Positions 1 to 44,798 of a stretch of DNA of 64,000 nucleotides are shown piece by piece (position 1 is the first letter of the stretch; every line of letters starts with the position of its first letter). This stretch comes from Euphorbia lathyris (taxonomy: Eukaryota > Streptophyta > Magnoliopsida > Malpighiales > Euphorbiaceae), in assembly GCF_963576675.1 (NCBI RefSeq), contig NC_088915.1, positions 84,019,501 through 84,083,500 of the forward strand. Reading direction: 5' to 3'. Under the pieces are notes generated by a model. The model searched no databases, was not told the DNA's origin, and worked only from the letters and a program-made list of their open reading frames with translations. The translations under genes were made by a program, and so were the position numbers.

Positions 1-517
1 CCGAAACTTTGCACCCGACTAGTTATCCATGCATATATTAGCACGAAACCTTGATTTTAAAGTTTCCTATATCCGTTTTGGAAACTAAAATTCTTAGAAA
101 CTTGTACGAATCACGTTTCCGTAATTTAAAAGAATTGAAAACTCTTTTCCCAGAACGTAATTTTTTAAAAAAGTCAATCAATATTAATCACATTTTAAAA
201 ATCCTTCCAGATCACGTTCTACGAGTTTTTAAAATAAAAATATATAGCTAAACAAATTTTAGCATTTTCCATGTGCATAACAATAAAGTTACTGATTTTC
301 AGGATCAAATGATTAGATAAACAATAATTAAGAAAACAAAAGTGATAATAAAGATATGACAACGCTACTACTTTAAGAGCTATAATTACTGTATAATAGA
401 CCGATCAGAAAGGGATTTAGGGGATTTGAGCATCCACTAGTAACTAGAGGTGGAGTTAGGGTTCCGAACTCTCTGGCCACTGACTCCATCCTTAAGTACC
501 AGTCGTTTTGCCCTTGT
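1..517. other. Upstream flank of gene 1, no gene seen
   Basis: AT-rich sequence with only short open frames that resemble no family I know. I see no recognisable repeat ends here. It lies upstream of a MITE and of the first beta-glucosidase gene and may hold distal promoter sequence, but nothing specific can be pointed to. Confidence 0.4.
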
Positions 518-870
518 AAGAGCATCTCCAACAGCCTCTTAAATTGGCTAAAATTTGAGGAGAGAGAATAAAAAATCAGCTCCAACAACCTCTTAGTGGC
601 TCCTCAAATCACCAAAAGCCTCTCCATCCTATCTATTAATAGAGAACCTCTCTCCACCTGTTAGTGTCTCCTAACTTCATTTTTTAATAATAATTTATTA
701 TTGATAAGTCTCTCTCCTCACACTATTGGTAATGTAATAATAAATAATAATCTTAATAATAAAATAATAAATAAGGAGTGAATATAAGGAGCATTGTTGG
801 AGATGATATATCTTAGCCATTCTTAAATCACTTTTTAGAGAGTTCACTAAGAGTCTCTTGAGTTGCTCTA
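518..870. mobile_element. MITE with GAGCATCTCCAACAG-type ends
   Basis: The left end reads AGAGCATCTCCAACAGCC and the right end reads ...AGAGTCTCTTGAGTTGCTCTA, which pair imperfectly as terminal inverted repeats. The interior is non-coding. A truncated relative sits at 39932-40139 and shares the phrase CTCCAACAACCT followed by TAGTGGCTCCTCAA. It lies about 200 bp upstream of the first beta-glucosidase start, so it may be part of that promoter region. The superfamily is not decided. Confidence 0.55.
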
Positions 871-1015
871 ACCCCCTTAATATTAGTGTATATAGATTCT
901 ACTTGGTATTATATGCAGATGAGATGGTTAAAGATGCATATTCAACTCCCACAACTTTCTTTTTCATTTATGATTGACTTTTTTTTTTTAATTAAATCAG
1001 AGATCTCCATCTTTT

Positions 1016-1030
1016 CCTATATTATATATG
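1016..1030 (+). promoter_or_regulatory. Candidate TATA box of gene 1
   Basis: CCTATATTATATATG lies 38-52 bases before the ATG. The same neighbourhood (CATCTTTTCCTATATTA followed by a TGCAGA...ATCTGCA stretch) is conserved upstream of the second gene, so this block is shared proximal promoter or 5' UTR. The short distance would imply a very short leader. This is inference from position and conservation only. Confidence 0.35.
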
Positions 1031-1067
1031 CAGAAGAAATCTGCAATTCATTAAAACTAAACATACC

Positions 1068-12344
<11,277 letters not shown>

Positions 12345-12600
12345 GAACTGAGGAGTAATCATCCAATGTACTAACGAGTAAGGATGGAAACGACTACCGA
12401 TTTCATGTGTAACCCGATTTTAATAGGACTACTTAGCCCTAATGGGTCAATGCAATAATAATAGGTGGGGATGGTAATGAGTACTGATTTTATGGGTATT
12501 CGGCACTATCCAATCTTAATAGGATATTTTGATATTAATTGAAATTTTGTAGCGTTTGAGAGACTTGGTTGAAAGTTCAAGGATGGTTAATGCAATTTAA
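12345..12600 (+). other. 3' flank of gene 1, conserved with gene 2
   Basis: After the stop, phrases such as TGTAACCCGATTTTAATAGG and ATTTTGTAGCGTTTGAGAG are matched downstream of gene 2 (38840-39100). The gene duplication therefore includes the 3' UTR. I could not fix a polyadenylation site. Confidence 0.5.
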
Positions 12601-12802
12601 CATGTACATCATAATAAACTTGTCGTTTTCTAGGATCAGATGCTTAGCTATGATATTTATATAAAAAAAAAGTATGTATTTATGAGATTAGTTTTAAATT
12701 TTCTTATTGATTAAGTCTATGATATTTCAGTTTGATACATTAAACCTAGATAAATCATATATTAAGTTAGTGGTTATCTTTTCTTAAAAAAATAAAAAAA
12801 TT

Positions 12803-13382
12803 AAGGTGCAAAAATACCCCTAATATTTTGGATCATGAGCAATTTTGCCTTCAACGTCTAAAATGGTGCAATTTTACTCTTAATGTTTGTATCCAAAAGC
12901 AATTTTACTCATAGCGTTAATAATTTGGGTCAATTTCAGACACTATTATAAAACACAGACATTTTTGTTTTTTATTTTGCACCAATTGCATATCAATTCG
13001 TTCTAAAAAAAAGATTTTATGTTTGTTGTAATTTAATATAGAATAGGAGATTAATATTTTTAAATTCGGTGAATTTTTTAAATTTTTTTGTCTAATTCGT
13101 ACAAAAGACAGTATATCTTTTTATTATTTTTTTCACATCCTAAAATATGTTTGTGATTTGTTACTCTGATAAAATGACGCACGTGTGGAGTGTAGATGAC
13201 AAGATTCATGACCGAAAAGATAGTTTGATGAATTATTTCTGAAATTGACCCAATTTATCAACATTAGGGATAAAATTGTTCTTTGCTTTCAATGTTATGA
13301 TAAAATTGCACCATTTTAGACGTTAAAAGTAAAACTACTCCTGATTTAAAACATTTGGAGTATTTTTACACGTTAACCCTAA
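12803..13382. repeat. Fold-back repeat family F1, downstream of gene 1
   Basis: The left end TTAAGGTGCAAAAATACCCC and the right end GGAGTATTTTTACACGTTAA are inverse. The arms contain GTCTAAAATGGTGCAATTTT and the inverse TTGCACCATTTTAGACGTTA. It is non-coding. Confidence 0.65.
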
Positions 13383-13689
13383 AAAAACACAGTTAATGGT
13401 TATCATGCAAGTCAAGTTTTAACATAAAACTTATGTGAACTTTGAAAATTACAATTTTGAAAAGTTTGAAATCATTTTTTTATATATTTGATTAAACTAT
13501 AGAAAATTTTGAAAAAGTTCATTTTAATCGTAAAAAAAAAAAACAATTCATACGCATATGGAATGTGTAGTGCTATTTTAACCAAATAATATGTTAAACA
13601 ACCTGATAAATCTCTAATACACATTGTCAGCTTTCCACATTTTTCATAACAAACCATCACCAACTTTACACTAATCTCACCGAGCTTGC

Positions 13690-15640
13690 GTGCAGGAGGT
13701 TTGGTGCAGGAGGTTCCTAAACGCGAATTTTCTTCTTCAAATGTCTTGGACAGTCTTGCTCCTTCCGTATTGATATGTAAACATCACACTAAAACTCTAA
13801 AATTATTAGTCCTAAGGCTAAATTGATTCATCAAACTAAGCTTTTAACTAGCAAATTGATTTATATTGATATTTAGTGAATCAATTAGCCCAAAACATCA
13901 CATAGAAATTTAGGTGAACACTTAAATTCGTATTATTTCATTCAAAATGACATAAATAACGAATAAAAGTGTGAAAAGTGCTAAAAGGAAACTAATAACT
14001 CAATAGTTGACAAAAGTGAAATAAAGTGTGCAAAACTGATATTAACTTATTAAAATAAGTATAAAAATATCCCAAAAACGGTACTAAAAGATAGGGTGTT
14101 TTGACACATATCATGACACCTCTTGAAACTGCTACTCCTAGCACATGCATGATACAAATGACTCAAGTCACCCACTTGGTAAAATCCGAACTTATTCTTT
14201 CGTGCGTTGTTTAAATATACATGTTGTGTTTGTTGAGGAAGAATGTACCCTTGTGGTGAAGAATGTGAGCTTCGTGGAGTATTTAATGAATGGAATGGCA
14301 TCCTGATTGATGTAGAGACAATGGGAGATATTCGAGAGTTGCAATTAACTCAAAACAAGGAAGGCATTTGTACAAGTGTTCATGAGATCAATATTAAGTG
14401 GGTTGACAAGTGTCATCAGGATATTCCATTTGATATCGGCAACGGGCGATTAGAGATTGAGGGGTAATGAAACGAGGATTAGTGAAGTTCGGGAAGGTTC
14501 AACTCAAAGTCATGTTGGGGTTTTGAATAGTGCTCAAGGGATCACTCAAAATTGGGTTGATATTTTCGTCGGGACATTCCAGTTGAGGCTGGCTATGAGC
14601 AGAGAAAATTGGTGGCTAATCTTCAAGCTATTGATGTGGAGACCGAGAAGGCCCGTAGATGGTATGTTCGACATGTCATGGGAAGTTGAAAGAGAATGCA
14701 AGATCTTATGGGGGAGTGGTTTGATAAGCTTCACCGAGATGTCCCATTTGATGCCGGTAAGAAGTGGAAGATGAATATCAAGGAAGACGAGAACTGGGGT
14801 AAGTCATAAGTTGAAATGTGGGATGAAGTTCATCTGAAGAAGGTGAATCCGATTTTTTTTAGAATGGGCTTATTGAGCTCATTTGGAACAACACCTTGGT
14901 TTGATTTGAGAGTCTTAAGTCCGCTCAAGATTAATGATTTTCTTACATACTCAACAAATAACTTGAGGTCAAGTTCTATTCAAAAAGGAGTGAATGATGC
15001 GAGGTCGTCGACGATATATGAGGAGACGAGTGGTGGATGAAGTCGGGTCAAATGAGAAACAAACCAAAGTAAAGAGAATATCTTTTGTTGAAAACAGGTC
15101 CACATGGTGTGGATTTTAAAATTCAATATCAAAGACTTAGCACCAAGCCCACATGCCGTGTGGGAATCCCACACGCAATGTGTGCTCTTTAAAAAGCCTT
15201 GCATATCATATTTGACCATCACTCCAGCTTTCTCGTTATTACAAGTTTTCCACTTCTTATTTACAACTCATGCCACCACTATATTTACAAGTTTGTCACT
15301 CCTTTACCTTTATCTCTATTTTAATCTTAACCATACCCCTTTAATTATTTATATAAATTGAACTTTTATATAATTTGTTCTTTAGGGTTTGAGATGATAT
15401 AAATTCATCTCTTTCCTTTGTAATGTTTAACTTTTCATTAATCAAAATATTATCTTCTCTTTGAAGCTTTTGTCAAGGTTTATACCTTCAACAATGAGGA
15501 TTTCACCATTCTTACGAATTTAGTCCATAAAACCTCAGAATTAACTCCTTTCAGTTTAGCTAGAGAGGAATTGTTGATTTAAGATTAAAATCAACTCGTT
15601 CAACAATAATCTGTATCGTCATGATAGAAAAGTAGTGACA
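13690..15640 (+). pseudogene. Decayed unassigned element with repeated protein-like motif
   Basis: Between the two genes, frames at about 14243-14467, 14457-14774 and on to 14808 carry, after frameshifts and a stop, three versions of one motif: VDKCHQDIPFDIG (near 14401), a shifted DIPVEAGYEQRK (near 14575) and WFDKLHRDVPFDAG (near 14720). Upstream and downstream parts (13780-13920 and 15380-15630) look like long non-coding or LTR-like sequence. I do not recognise the protein family. A degraded retroelement or a captured repeat protein are both possible. Confidence 0.35.
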
Positions 15641-16164
15641 TGAGACCAACGGGGGAATTATAAACAATTTTTTCGATCAAAATTTTGCCACATAAAAATT
15701 ATATTTTCTACATGACAATTTTTTTTATGACTTGTTATATACGAGACATTTTTAAGAAATATATGTATTGGTTAACGGATAAGTGGTTAACTAAATTTAA
15801 AGGACTAGTGTATGATTATCATTTTTTAAAAATCGATCAAATAGTTAACCGATCGAATTAATCCTAATTAACTGATGAACCGATCACATACACCCCTAAA
15901 TTAGGTGAATCCAAGATTAGATGATGATGACTTTCTAGTGAAGAATTTAAAATTTATGATATTTCTGTTTAATTTCTGATAATTGAAGTAATAACATACA
16001 TGATTTTGAACTTTGCCTAATTTAAGTATATCGCCAAACAATCAATTTTGCTTAAGCATAGGAGGTGAAATGTTTAGCCAATTAAATAATAAAACAAAAA
16101 GAAAAAAAAAAAGGAGAAAACAAAGATATAATAATAATATTACTTTAGGAGCTATAATTATTAT

Positions 16165-17123
16165 TGGGTAAATTACACCAATGGCCACTGAAACTTTATC
16201 CATTTTAACATTGTGGCTACTGAACTTTAGTTCTTAATGGTATGACCACTGAACTTTACACTTTTTAACATAAGTGCCCACTCAACTTTAACTAACTCAT
16301 CAAAATGACCGTTAACAATCTCAAAATGAAAATATTCAAGAATTAAAGTTGTTCAGAACAGAATTTATTATGAAACCACATTTTTTATTTTTCAAAATCA
16401 CTATTTTTGGAGCTTTCTCCCTCTAAAAATTTACTCTAGCGCTGTTTGACAAATAGATGTTAGCATTGTTTGGCAAATAGATGTTAGATGATAGATTATC
16501 ACATTAGCTGTTAGCTCATTACCTTTTTGGTTAGCTGATTTGACTAGTGAATTATGTAAACTTGTTTGGTAAAACTTAGTTAATTGCTAATAACTGTTTG
16601 TGCAAATGACAAATAATGAAATGATAAAACATTTATTTTACGTTAAATAGTAGTAGTTAGGAGTAAAATTGTGCTCCAAAAGAGATGGAGCAATAAGCTA
16701 ATTGAATAAACTCCTAAAGTGAGTCTTTTTAAAATTAGTTTTTTTTAGACCCAATAAGCTTTTTCAAACTTCTCTCCACCAAACACCACTATTAGAGGTT
16801 TGACTCGTGTCAAAATATTTAAAGTGGCTCAAACCTCTAATTTTAGCCCAAAAAGCTCTTTACCAAATAAGACCTCTATCTTCTAACCAAACAACACTTA
16901 AATGACTTCAAAACGAAAATTTTCAAGAATTAAAGTTCCTTACAATATCACTAATTCTTCAAATATTTTATTTTGAGGCTGTCAACAGTCGTTTTGAGGC
17001 GTTGAGTGGTCACCCGTATTAAAAAAATGTAAAGTTCAATAGTCATACGGTTAAAAATTGAAGTTCAGTGACTACAATATTAAAATTGGTAAAGTTCAGT
17101 GGCTATGGGTGTAATTTAGCCTA
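16165..17123. repeat. Fold-back repeat family F4 with nested MITE
   Basis: The left end GGTAAATTACACCAATGGCC is the inverse of the right end TGGCTATGGGTGTAATTTAG. The interior is split by a hAT-like MITE. Other copies are at 35808-36327 and 39333-39749. Confidence 0.6.
16438..16890. mobile_element. hAT-like MITE nested in F4, second copy
   Basis: It shares TTAGCTGTTAGCTCATTACC and CTCTTTACCAAATAAGACC with the copy at 10330-10746. The left terminus is partly doubled (two TGTTTGRCAAATAGATGTTAG phrases, near 16443 and 16467), so the exact start is uncertain. Confidence 0.5.
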
Positions 17124-17260
17124 GAATTATTATATAATAGGCAGAAATGGCCAGACTGTGAGATTCTAACAACTAATCTCTCTACTAAAAAAGGAAATAA
17201 TGTATAAGCTTTATATCTACTATGACTTTTTTTTATTTAATATGATATTTCCATCTTTTC

Positions 17261-17276
17261 CTATATTAAAGTATAA
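17261..17276 (+). promoter_or_regulatory. Candidate TATA box of gene 2
   Basis: CTATATTAAAGTATAA lies about 35-50 bases before the ATG, in the same position as the candidate of gene 1 and within a conserved block (CATCTTTTCCTATATTA). Inference from conservation only. Confidence 0.35.
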
Positions 17277-17309
17277 TTGCAGAGAAAATCTGCATTTCAT
17301 TAACATAGG

Positions 17310-38819
<21,510 letters not shown>

Positions 38820-39100
38820 GAACTTCTCGACCATAATGTCAATGTTATTGGGTACCAATTTCGTGTGTAACCCGATTTCAATAGGACTCATTGGCTCTAA
38901 TAATGGGCCAGTGTTATAATAGATAGGGATTTTGTAACTGGTACCGATCTTGTGGATATTCGGCACTACCTGGTTTTAATAGGACTATTCGCCTCTAATT
39001 GGCCAATGTTATAAAGAGGTTTCTTTCCTATGCAATAAAATTATAATTTTGTGATTTTCTGCTATTAATTGAGTTTTGTAGCTTTTGTGAAACTTGATTA
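38820..39100 (+). other. 3' flank of gene 2, conserved with gene 1
   Basis: It contains GTGTAACCCGATTTCAATAGG as in gene 1. A second, diverged copy (CTGGTTTTAATAGGACTATT) follows within the same flank, so there has been a small local duplication. CAATAAAATTATAA near 39032 could serve as a polyadenylation signal. Confidence 0.45.
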
Positions 39101-39332
39101 CAGTAAAACATATAATTTAGGCGCACATGAAATGAGTAACACTAACTGAATAGTATTTTAAACATCTAACTAATTTGACACAAACAGAGACTTAATTTCT
39201 GCAATTGCATGATCGTGGACTTAATGTGTCAAATTGAAATATTAGGAGTTCAATTGATAAAAATAAAAAAAGACCAAGGACTTATAGATGTTTTTGTCCT
39301 CAAAATCTAAGTAGATGATTACACAATTATGG

Positions 39333-39749
39333 GGTAAATTACACTCATGGCCTCTAAACTTTTTTTTACTTGTATTATGATCATTGCACTTCAAAATCGA
39401 ACATTGTGGCCCATAAATTTTACATTTTACTAATATAATGGCCAATTTAATTTTGATCAAAATTACCACTCCACTTCAATTTTTGAACTTTTTAGTTTTG
39501 AGATTATTCCGATGTTGTTTGGTTAAGAGAGAAAATGATGGTTCCACGAAAAATGTGTTCTAAACAACTTTAATTTTTTAGCTTTTCTTATTTCATATCG
39601 TTATCGGTCATTTCAAACTTGGTCAATGGTATATTGATAATATGTTAGTAAAATGCAAAGTTCATGGATTATAATATCTAATTTTAAAGTTTATGGATCA
39701 AAATGAAAGTAAATACAAAGTTTGGGAGTCATGGGTATAATTTACTCTT
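39333..39749. repeat. Fold-back repeat family F4, downstream of gene 2
   Basis: GGTAAATTACACTCATGGCC is the inverse of the right end GTCATGGGTATAATTTACT. Confidence 0.6.
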
Positions 39750-39931
39750 TATGCTCTTACAACGGGAGCTAGTGCTTATTATAATAAGCTTAAAAGCCAA
39801 ATTGTGATATTCTAACAATTAATCATGGAAAAGGACATCATACTTTTAGTAATTGTGTTTCCTGTCCTAAAAGTAATATTTAATTGACCGAGTTTGATAT
39901 TCACAACTAATTTTCTTAATAACCATCGATT

Positions 39932-40139
39932 TAGAGCATTTCTAACCGCTTTTAGTTAGCTTTTAAGTTAAAATTTGAAGAAATATAGTTAAAAATCAAC
40001 TCCAACAACCTTTTAGTGGCTCCTCAATCACTAAAAGCATCTTTATCTTCTCTATCATTGAGAAGCTCCTAATGCCTCCTTATTTCGTTTTTTAATAATA
40101 ATTTATTATTGAGTAGTCTCTCATCTCATTATTGTTAAA
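39932..40139. mobile_element. Truncated MITE, relative of 518-870
   Basis: TTTAGAGCATTTCTAACCGC, then CTCCAACAACCTTTTAGTGG and TTTTTTAATAATAATTTATT, follow the order of 518-740. The right part is missing where the LTR-like sequence at 40140 begins. Confidence 0.6.
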
Positions 40140-40382
40140 TGTAATATCCCGACCAATATCATATAGATATTGTCTGCTTTGTTCCAAATCCAACACCTTG
40201 TGCCTCGTGGTTTTAAAACGCATCTCAATGTATTGGATTTCCACTTTACTAATAAGCCTCAGTCACTCTCTTCATTTTCGATGTGAAATTTAGTCCATGC
40301 ATACCTCATCGTCATCCTTTAGGACCGCTCCTTGCTCAGGCTTTCTACCCCAGCGTCATCTACTCCGAACTGGGTCGTTACA
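40140..40382. repeat. LTR- or TRIM-like sequence TGTAATATCCCG...CGTTACA
   Basis: 243 bp bounded by TGTAATATCCC and GGGTCGTTACA. Internal phrases ATATTGTCTGCTTTGTTCC and GGTTTTAAAACGCATCTC resemble a dispersed LTR/TRIM-type repeat known from many dicots. No matching target duplication is seen, so it could be a fragment. It directly precedes the first Athila block. Confidence 0.45.
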
Positions 40383-40697
40383 GGCCCACCAGCTTCCGTC
40401 TAGTTCGTCTTCGAACCACACGTCGTACATGGAGAATCGGCTCTGTTAAGCCCAAAATATACCTAAAATATCATATATAAATACGTTAAATTTACATTGA
40501 AATCATGCTAATTATATTCATTTAGAATATTTTTATGTCTTTATATACTTCTTTGATGCAAGGTACTTAATTATTTGGTTAAATCAAAATAGGAGCTAAA
40601 ACGAGGGAAAAACCTGAGTTACGTGCCAAAAATACGTATTAATCAGAAGACCGACTCAATGAGACAAGAAGCAGCCGAGAGACGGGGAAAACGTCCC

Positions 40698-40734
40698 TGT
40701 CGCGACTGAGATTCTCAAAATCTCAGTCGCGACA
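40698..40734. promoter_or_regulatory. Perfect hairpin TCGCGACTGAGAT upstream of the LTR TATA box (A)
   Basis: TGTCGCGACTGAGAT is followed by a 7-base loop and its exact inverse. A partly decayed second copy is at 40789-40825. Both lie within 250 bp upstream of TATAAATA. The position suggests a promoter element, but no function is known to me. Confidence 0.55.
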
Positions 40735-40942
40735 CGCTAACCTCAGTCACCAAAAATTCGACTTTCATCAGCCTTCTTCCGTGCCCCCTGTCGTGACTGA
40801 GATTCTCGGAATCTCAGTTGAGACAGCGAAGAATTCTGCACAACTTTCACATGTCAGAAATCCAAAAAATACGTCTGTTCGTTTGGATAAAAGCGACCCT
40901 TCACCAGCGGAAACGACCCCTCAATTACAACAATTCACCAAC

Positions 40943-40950
40943 TATAAATA
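40943..40950 (+). promoter_or_regulatory. TATA box of LTR A
   Basis: TATAAATA in CCAACTATAAATAAGTG lies about 500 bp into the LTR. The same sequence is at 51926 in B. Confidence 0.6.
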
Positions 40951-41963
40951 AGTGATTCATTTCAGAATTCAAGGGTTGGAAAAATTGGAGAAATGATAGT
41001 TTAGAGAGTTGTTATTATGTTCTGATTCAGAAAAGAGTTAGAAGTTTAGATACATTTCTGTAAAAACAAACTTGATGTACACAAGTTGTTCTTAGATTAG
41101 TCATAAACACAGTAGTGATTAGTTTAGTTTCAAAGATTGTTCAGAGACAAGTTCTCATTCTGGTAGTGGACCTAGCGGTCTCTATTCCGAAGATTCAGCG
41201 AGAAGAACTAACGGCTGAAGCGCAAAAGGGTCTGACAAACCTACGGAGATTGAGGGAAAGATTGACAACCCGGATCTCAAAGTTTTCGTCAAAATGCTAT
41301 CCATGTTTCTTCCTCTCTGTTAACTTGTGTAGATTAACAATTCATCAATAATACATTTATCTTATTCAATATATTATTCCTGTTGTTATTTTGATGTTGT
41401 TCTGACAAAATGATTTTCAAAATGATAAACTGGTGTTTTTATTAAAACGTTTTATATAATTATATTTACAAAGAAACTTTGTGGAACACTTGAAAGAATT
41501 AGTTTTTACGGATGATATGATCGTTAACGCGGCTTATCGTATAAAAAATACTAATTTGATTAAGGTAGAAATCTGCTCCGATCCAGAGAGATTTCTACAG
41601 TTCGAAGCCATTTAATTGCATAAATTCTTGAATTATTACATGTTCATAATCTTACCAAAGTTATAGTTGCTTTCTTTGCTTAATGCGAATAAGTTTTATA
41701 CATATTCTATTTCACGAAAGCTTCTGGCTTGTGATTAATTCTCAAGACAGAATTGTACTCTAAGTTAATATAACATTCTCATCTAATCCTAATTAATCCA
41801 AACCAATAAAATTAATTAAACGATTTTCTTAAAGTTAAACCTAAAGACGTGAATAAAACTGAATTAAAATAAGTTTTAGTTAAAAAGCGTTCCCTGTGGG
41901 TTCGATATCTTTTATTACTACAAGCGTATACCGTGCACTTGCGGAAATCACTCAACAAGTTTT

Positions 41964-41981
41964 TGGCGCCGTTGCCGGGGA
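41964..41981 (+). promoter_or_regulatory. Primer binding site, tRNA-Asp (element A)
   Basis: TGGCGCCGTTGCCGGGGA is complementary to the 3' end of plant tRNA-Asp(GTC), the usual primer of Athila elements. It starts six bases after the LTR end. Confidence 0.85.
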
Positions 41982-42149
41982 ACGCCAAAATTTTTAACAA
42001 AAATTTAGATTTTTCGTGTTTTATTTCGAATCTAGGTTTATACATATTTATTTTAACTTTTGCAATTTATTAATTTTTTTTTACTAACATATTTATTTTT
42101 CAAATTCTGTTTTGAAGGTAGTTTCGGTTCGTGCACGATTTTCAGGTTC

Positions 42150-44798
42150 ATGCGCAGTTCTCGAAGTTCAGGTATTGCACCAAACCCATTAGACCCAGAA
42201 ATTGAAAAGACCATTAAAAAGAACAAGAAAAACAAAAACAAAACTTGATTAAAGACAAATACCGAGCCAGATATTATGGCAGACCCACCAACACTTATGG
42301 ATTACGCTATGCCAGGGGTGGCCGGTGTAACCAATAGTATCGTTAGACCCAGAATCACCGCAAACCAATTTGAAATTAAGCCAGCATTACTTAATATGTT
42401 GCAAAATAATGAACATTTTACGGGTTACCTAACGAAAATCCTAACACCCATTTGACAAATTTCCTTGAAATTTGTGACACTTTTAAAATATCAGATGTGA
42501 CTGCCGAAGCAATCAAACTTCACCTTTTTCCTTTCACTTTGAAGGATGGAGCCAAAGAGTGGTTAACTTCGATGCCAGGCGCAACGTTTGCAACTTGGGA
42601 ACAATTAGCCCAAGCTTTTTTTATCAAAATATTTTCCTTTAGCAAAAACCGTAAGAGTCATAAAAGAGTTAACATCTTTTTCTCAAAATGATAATGAAAC
42701 TCTTTATGAGATTTGGGAACGTTTTAAAGAACTTCAACGTTTATGCCCACACCACCAATTGCCCGCAGAACTTCTAATGCAAACAATTTATAATGGACTA
42801 AATCCTACAACTAGAGGTTCATTAGATGCTATGTCAGGAGGGCTATTTATGAAGAAGACATCAGCCTAAGCAAGAGAACTTTTGAAGGAAATGGCAATCA
42901 ACAGCAGTATGTGACCTGCGGAACATGGACATATACCGGTGGCAAAACCATCATCCTCAACCATATCATCGGTTAAAGGTATAGTGAACCTTGATCCAGT
43001 CGCGATGTTACAAGCCCAATTTTCTGCCTTATCGCACAAAATTGATAAGTTTATGGCACCGTGCGATACCAATGGTAATCCAATCCAAACGGATGTGGAT
43101 TATGAAAATATGAGTGAGATCGAACAGGTAAATTTTGTCCAAGGGCAAAACCAAACTAATAATACTTATTCTAATACTTATAATTCTGGATGGAGGAATC
43201 ATCCTAACTTTAACTGGAAAGATAACAATAATAATGCAAATACTAATCAAAATCGTACCAATAATTATCAAAATCAGTCAAGAGATACGATTAGCACTTT
43301 ATCTTCTAAAATCGACAAATTTATAGATGTTATCAGTGGAAAAATAAGTAATCACGACGATGGTTTTAAATGGATCGAAAATAAATTCGATCAGCTTATT
43401 AAAAACCACTCATCCAGCATCCATAATTTGGAGGTCCAAATTGGTCAACTTGCTAAATCAATTCCATCCCGAAAAGAGGGAAGTCTTCCCAGCCATACGG
43501 AAGAAAATCCGAAAGAGCAGGTAAAGGCTATCACTCTTCGTTCAGGGAAAAATTATCTAGGTCTGGAAATGCCCGGAGATTCGACTTTACCAGGAACTGA
43601 TTTACCAAAACCCAAAGAAGATGTATCAAACACAAAAAGTTCACCAATTGACTCAAGTACAAAAACTTTTGTACCCAAACCACCTTTTCCGCACAAAGTC
43701 CGAAATAAGGACTATGACAAACAACTTTTAACATTTCTGGATAAACTTAAAATTTTGCACATTAATTTAACATTTATGGATGCATTTACGCAAATTCCTA
43801 ACTATGGTAAGTTCTTAAAGGATTTAATTTCGAAGAAAATTAGTTGGGAAGGAATTTCATCTATTTCGCTTACTGAGGACTGTAGTTCAATAGTGTCGAG
43901 TACACTGCCCACTAAACTCAAAGATCCCGGATGTTTTACTATTCCGTGTAAGTTGGGAGATATTGAATTCTCAAGTTGTCTTTGTGATTTAGGAGCAAGT
44001 ATAAACTTAATGTCGTTGTCTATTTTTAACAAGTTAGGTTTAAAAGAAGATATCAAACGTACCAATATGGTTTTGCAATTAGCGGATCAAACCACTAAGA
44101 GACCATATGGTATAATTGAGGATGTTTTAGTTAAAGTCGACAAATTTATTTTTCCTACCGATTTTGTTATATTAGATTTTGCATATGACGTTAATTGTCC
44201 ACTAATTTTTGGTAGACCGTTTATGAACACGGGACGTGCTCTAGTTGATGTGTCGAAAGGGAAAGTAGTTTTAAGGATTGGAGAAGATAAGATCGAGTTT
44301 AATATGAACAAAGCGATGAAATATCCTATGGAGGAATTCGCTTGTATGAAACTTGACTTAGTTGAAGAATGTGTCAATGACGTTATTCAAAAAGAAGAAA
44401 TAATAGAACCTATAATGGGTGAAGAATTAGAAGATAAGGACCCAGAGCCTTTGATTCGAGAAGATGGACCAGTTCCGCCTTCGATTGTAATACCCCCTAA
44501 ATTAGAACTTAAAGAATTACCCAGTCATTTGAGGTACGCTTTCTTAGGCGAAGGCGATTCTCTACCTATAATTATCTCTAACAAATTAACAAATGATCAA
44601 GAAGAAAAATTGAAAGAGGTTGTTAGAAATAGGATAGGAAGTATGGGATGGCAAATTTCAGACTTAAAAGGAATTAATCCTAGTATCGTAATGCACAGAA
44701 TTCACTTAGAAGAAGATAAGCCACCTAAAGCGGATAGGCAAAGACGCTTAAATCCGAACATGAAAGAAGTAGTCAAAATGAGATTACTAAACTTTTAG
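42150..44798 (+). pseudogene. gag-protease region of Athila A, broken
   Basis: It starts MRSSRSSGIAPNPLDPEIEK and meets TGA at about 42246. The following frames continue with MADPPTLMDYAMPGV, LEICDTFKISDVTAEAIKL and KEWLTSMPGATFATWEQL (Athila gag), with frameshifts near 42424 and 42628. From 42939 a long frame carries the rest of gag, an Asn-rich stretch, and the aspartic protease block LCDLGASINLMS near 43980. It ends 44798 through a frameshift in front of the RT. No functional polyprotein is possible. Confidence 0.85.

Larger units (their letters stand above)
40444..41957 (+). repeat. 5' LTR of element A
   Basis: TGTTAAGCCC...CTCAACA, 1514 bp, with complementary TGTT/AACA ends. It holds two inverted-repeat motifs (40698-40734, 40789-40825) and a TATA box TATAAATA at 40943. 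The B copy is 12 bp longer because of a small duplication near 51565. Confidence 0.85.

Noticed and set aside
40140..40382. True solo LTR
   Set aside because: The ends look LTR-like, but no target duplication flanks it, so it is kept only as an LTR- or TRIM-like sequence.
43029..43271. Ile-rich minus-strand frame (also at 54013-54255)
   Set aside because: It is the shadow of the Asn-rich stretch of Athila gag on the plus strand.
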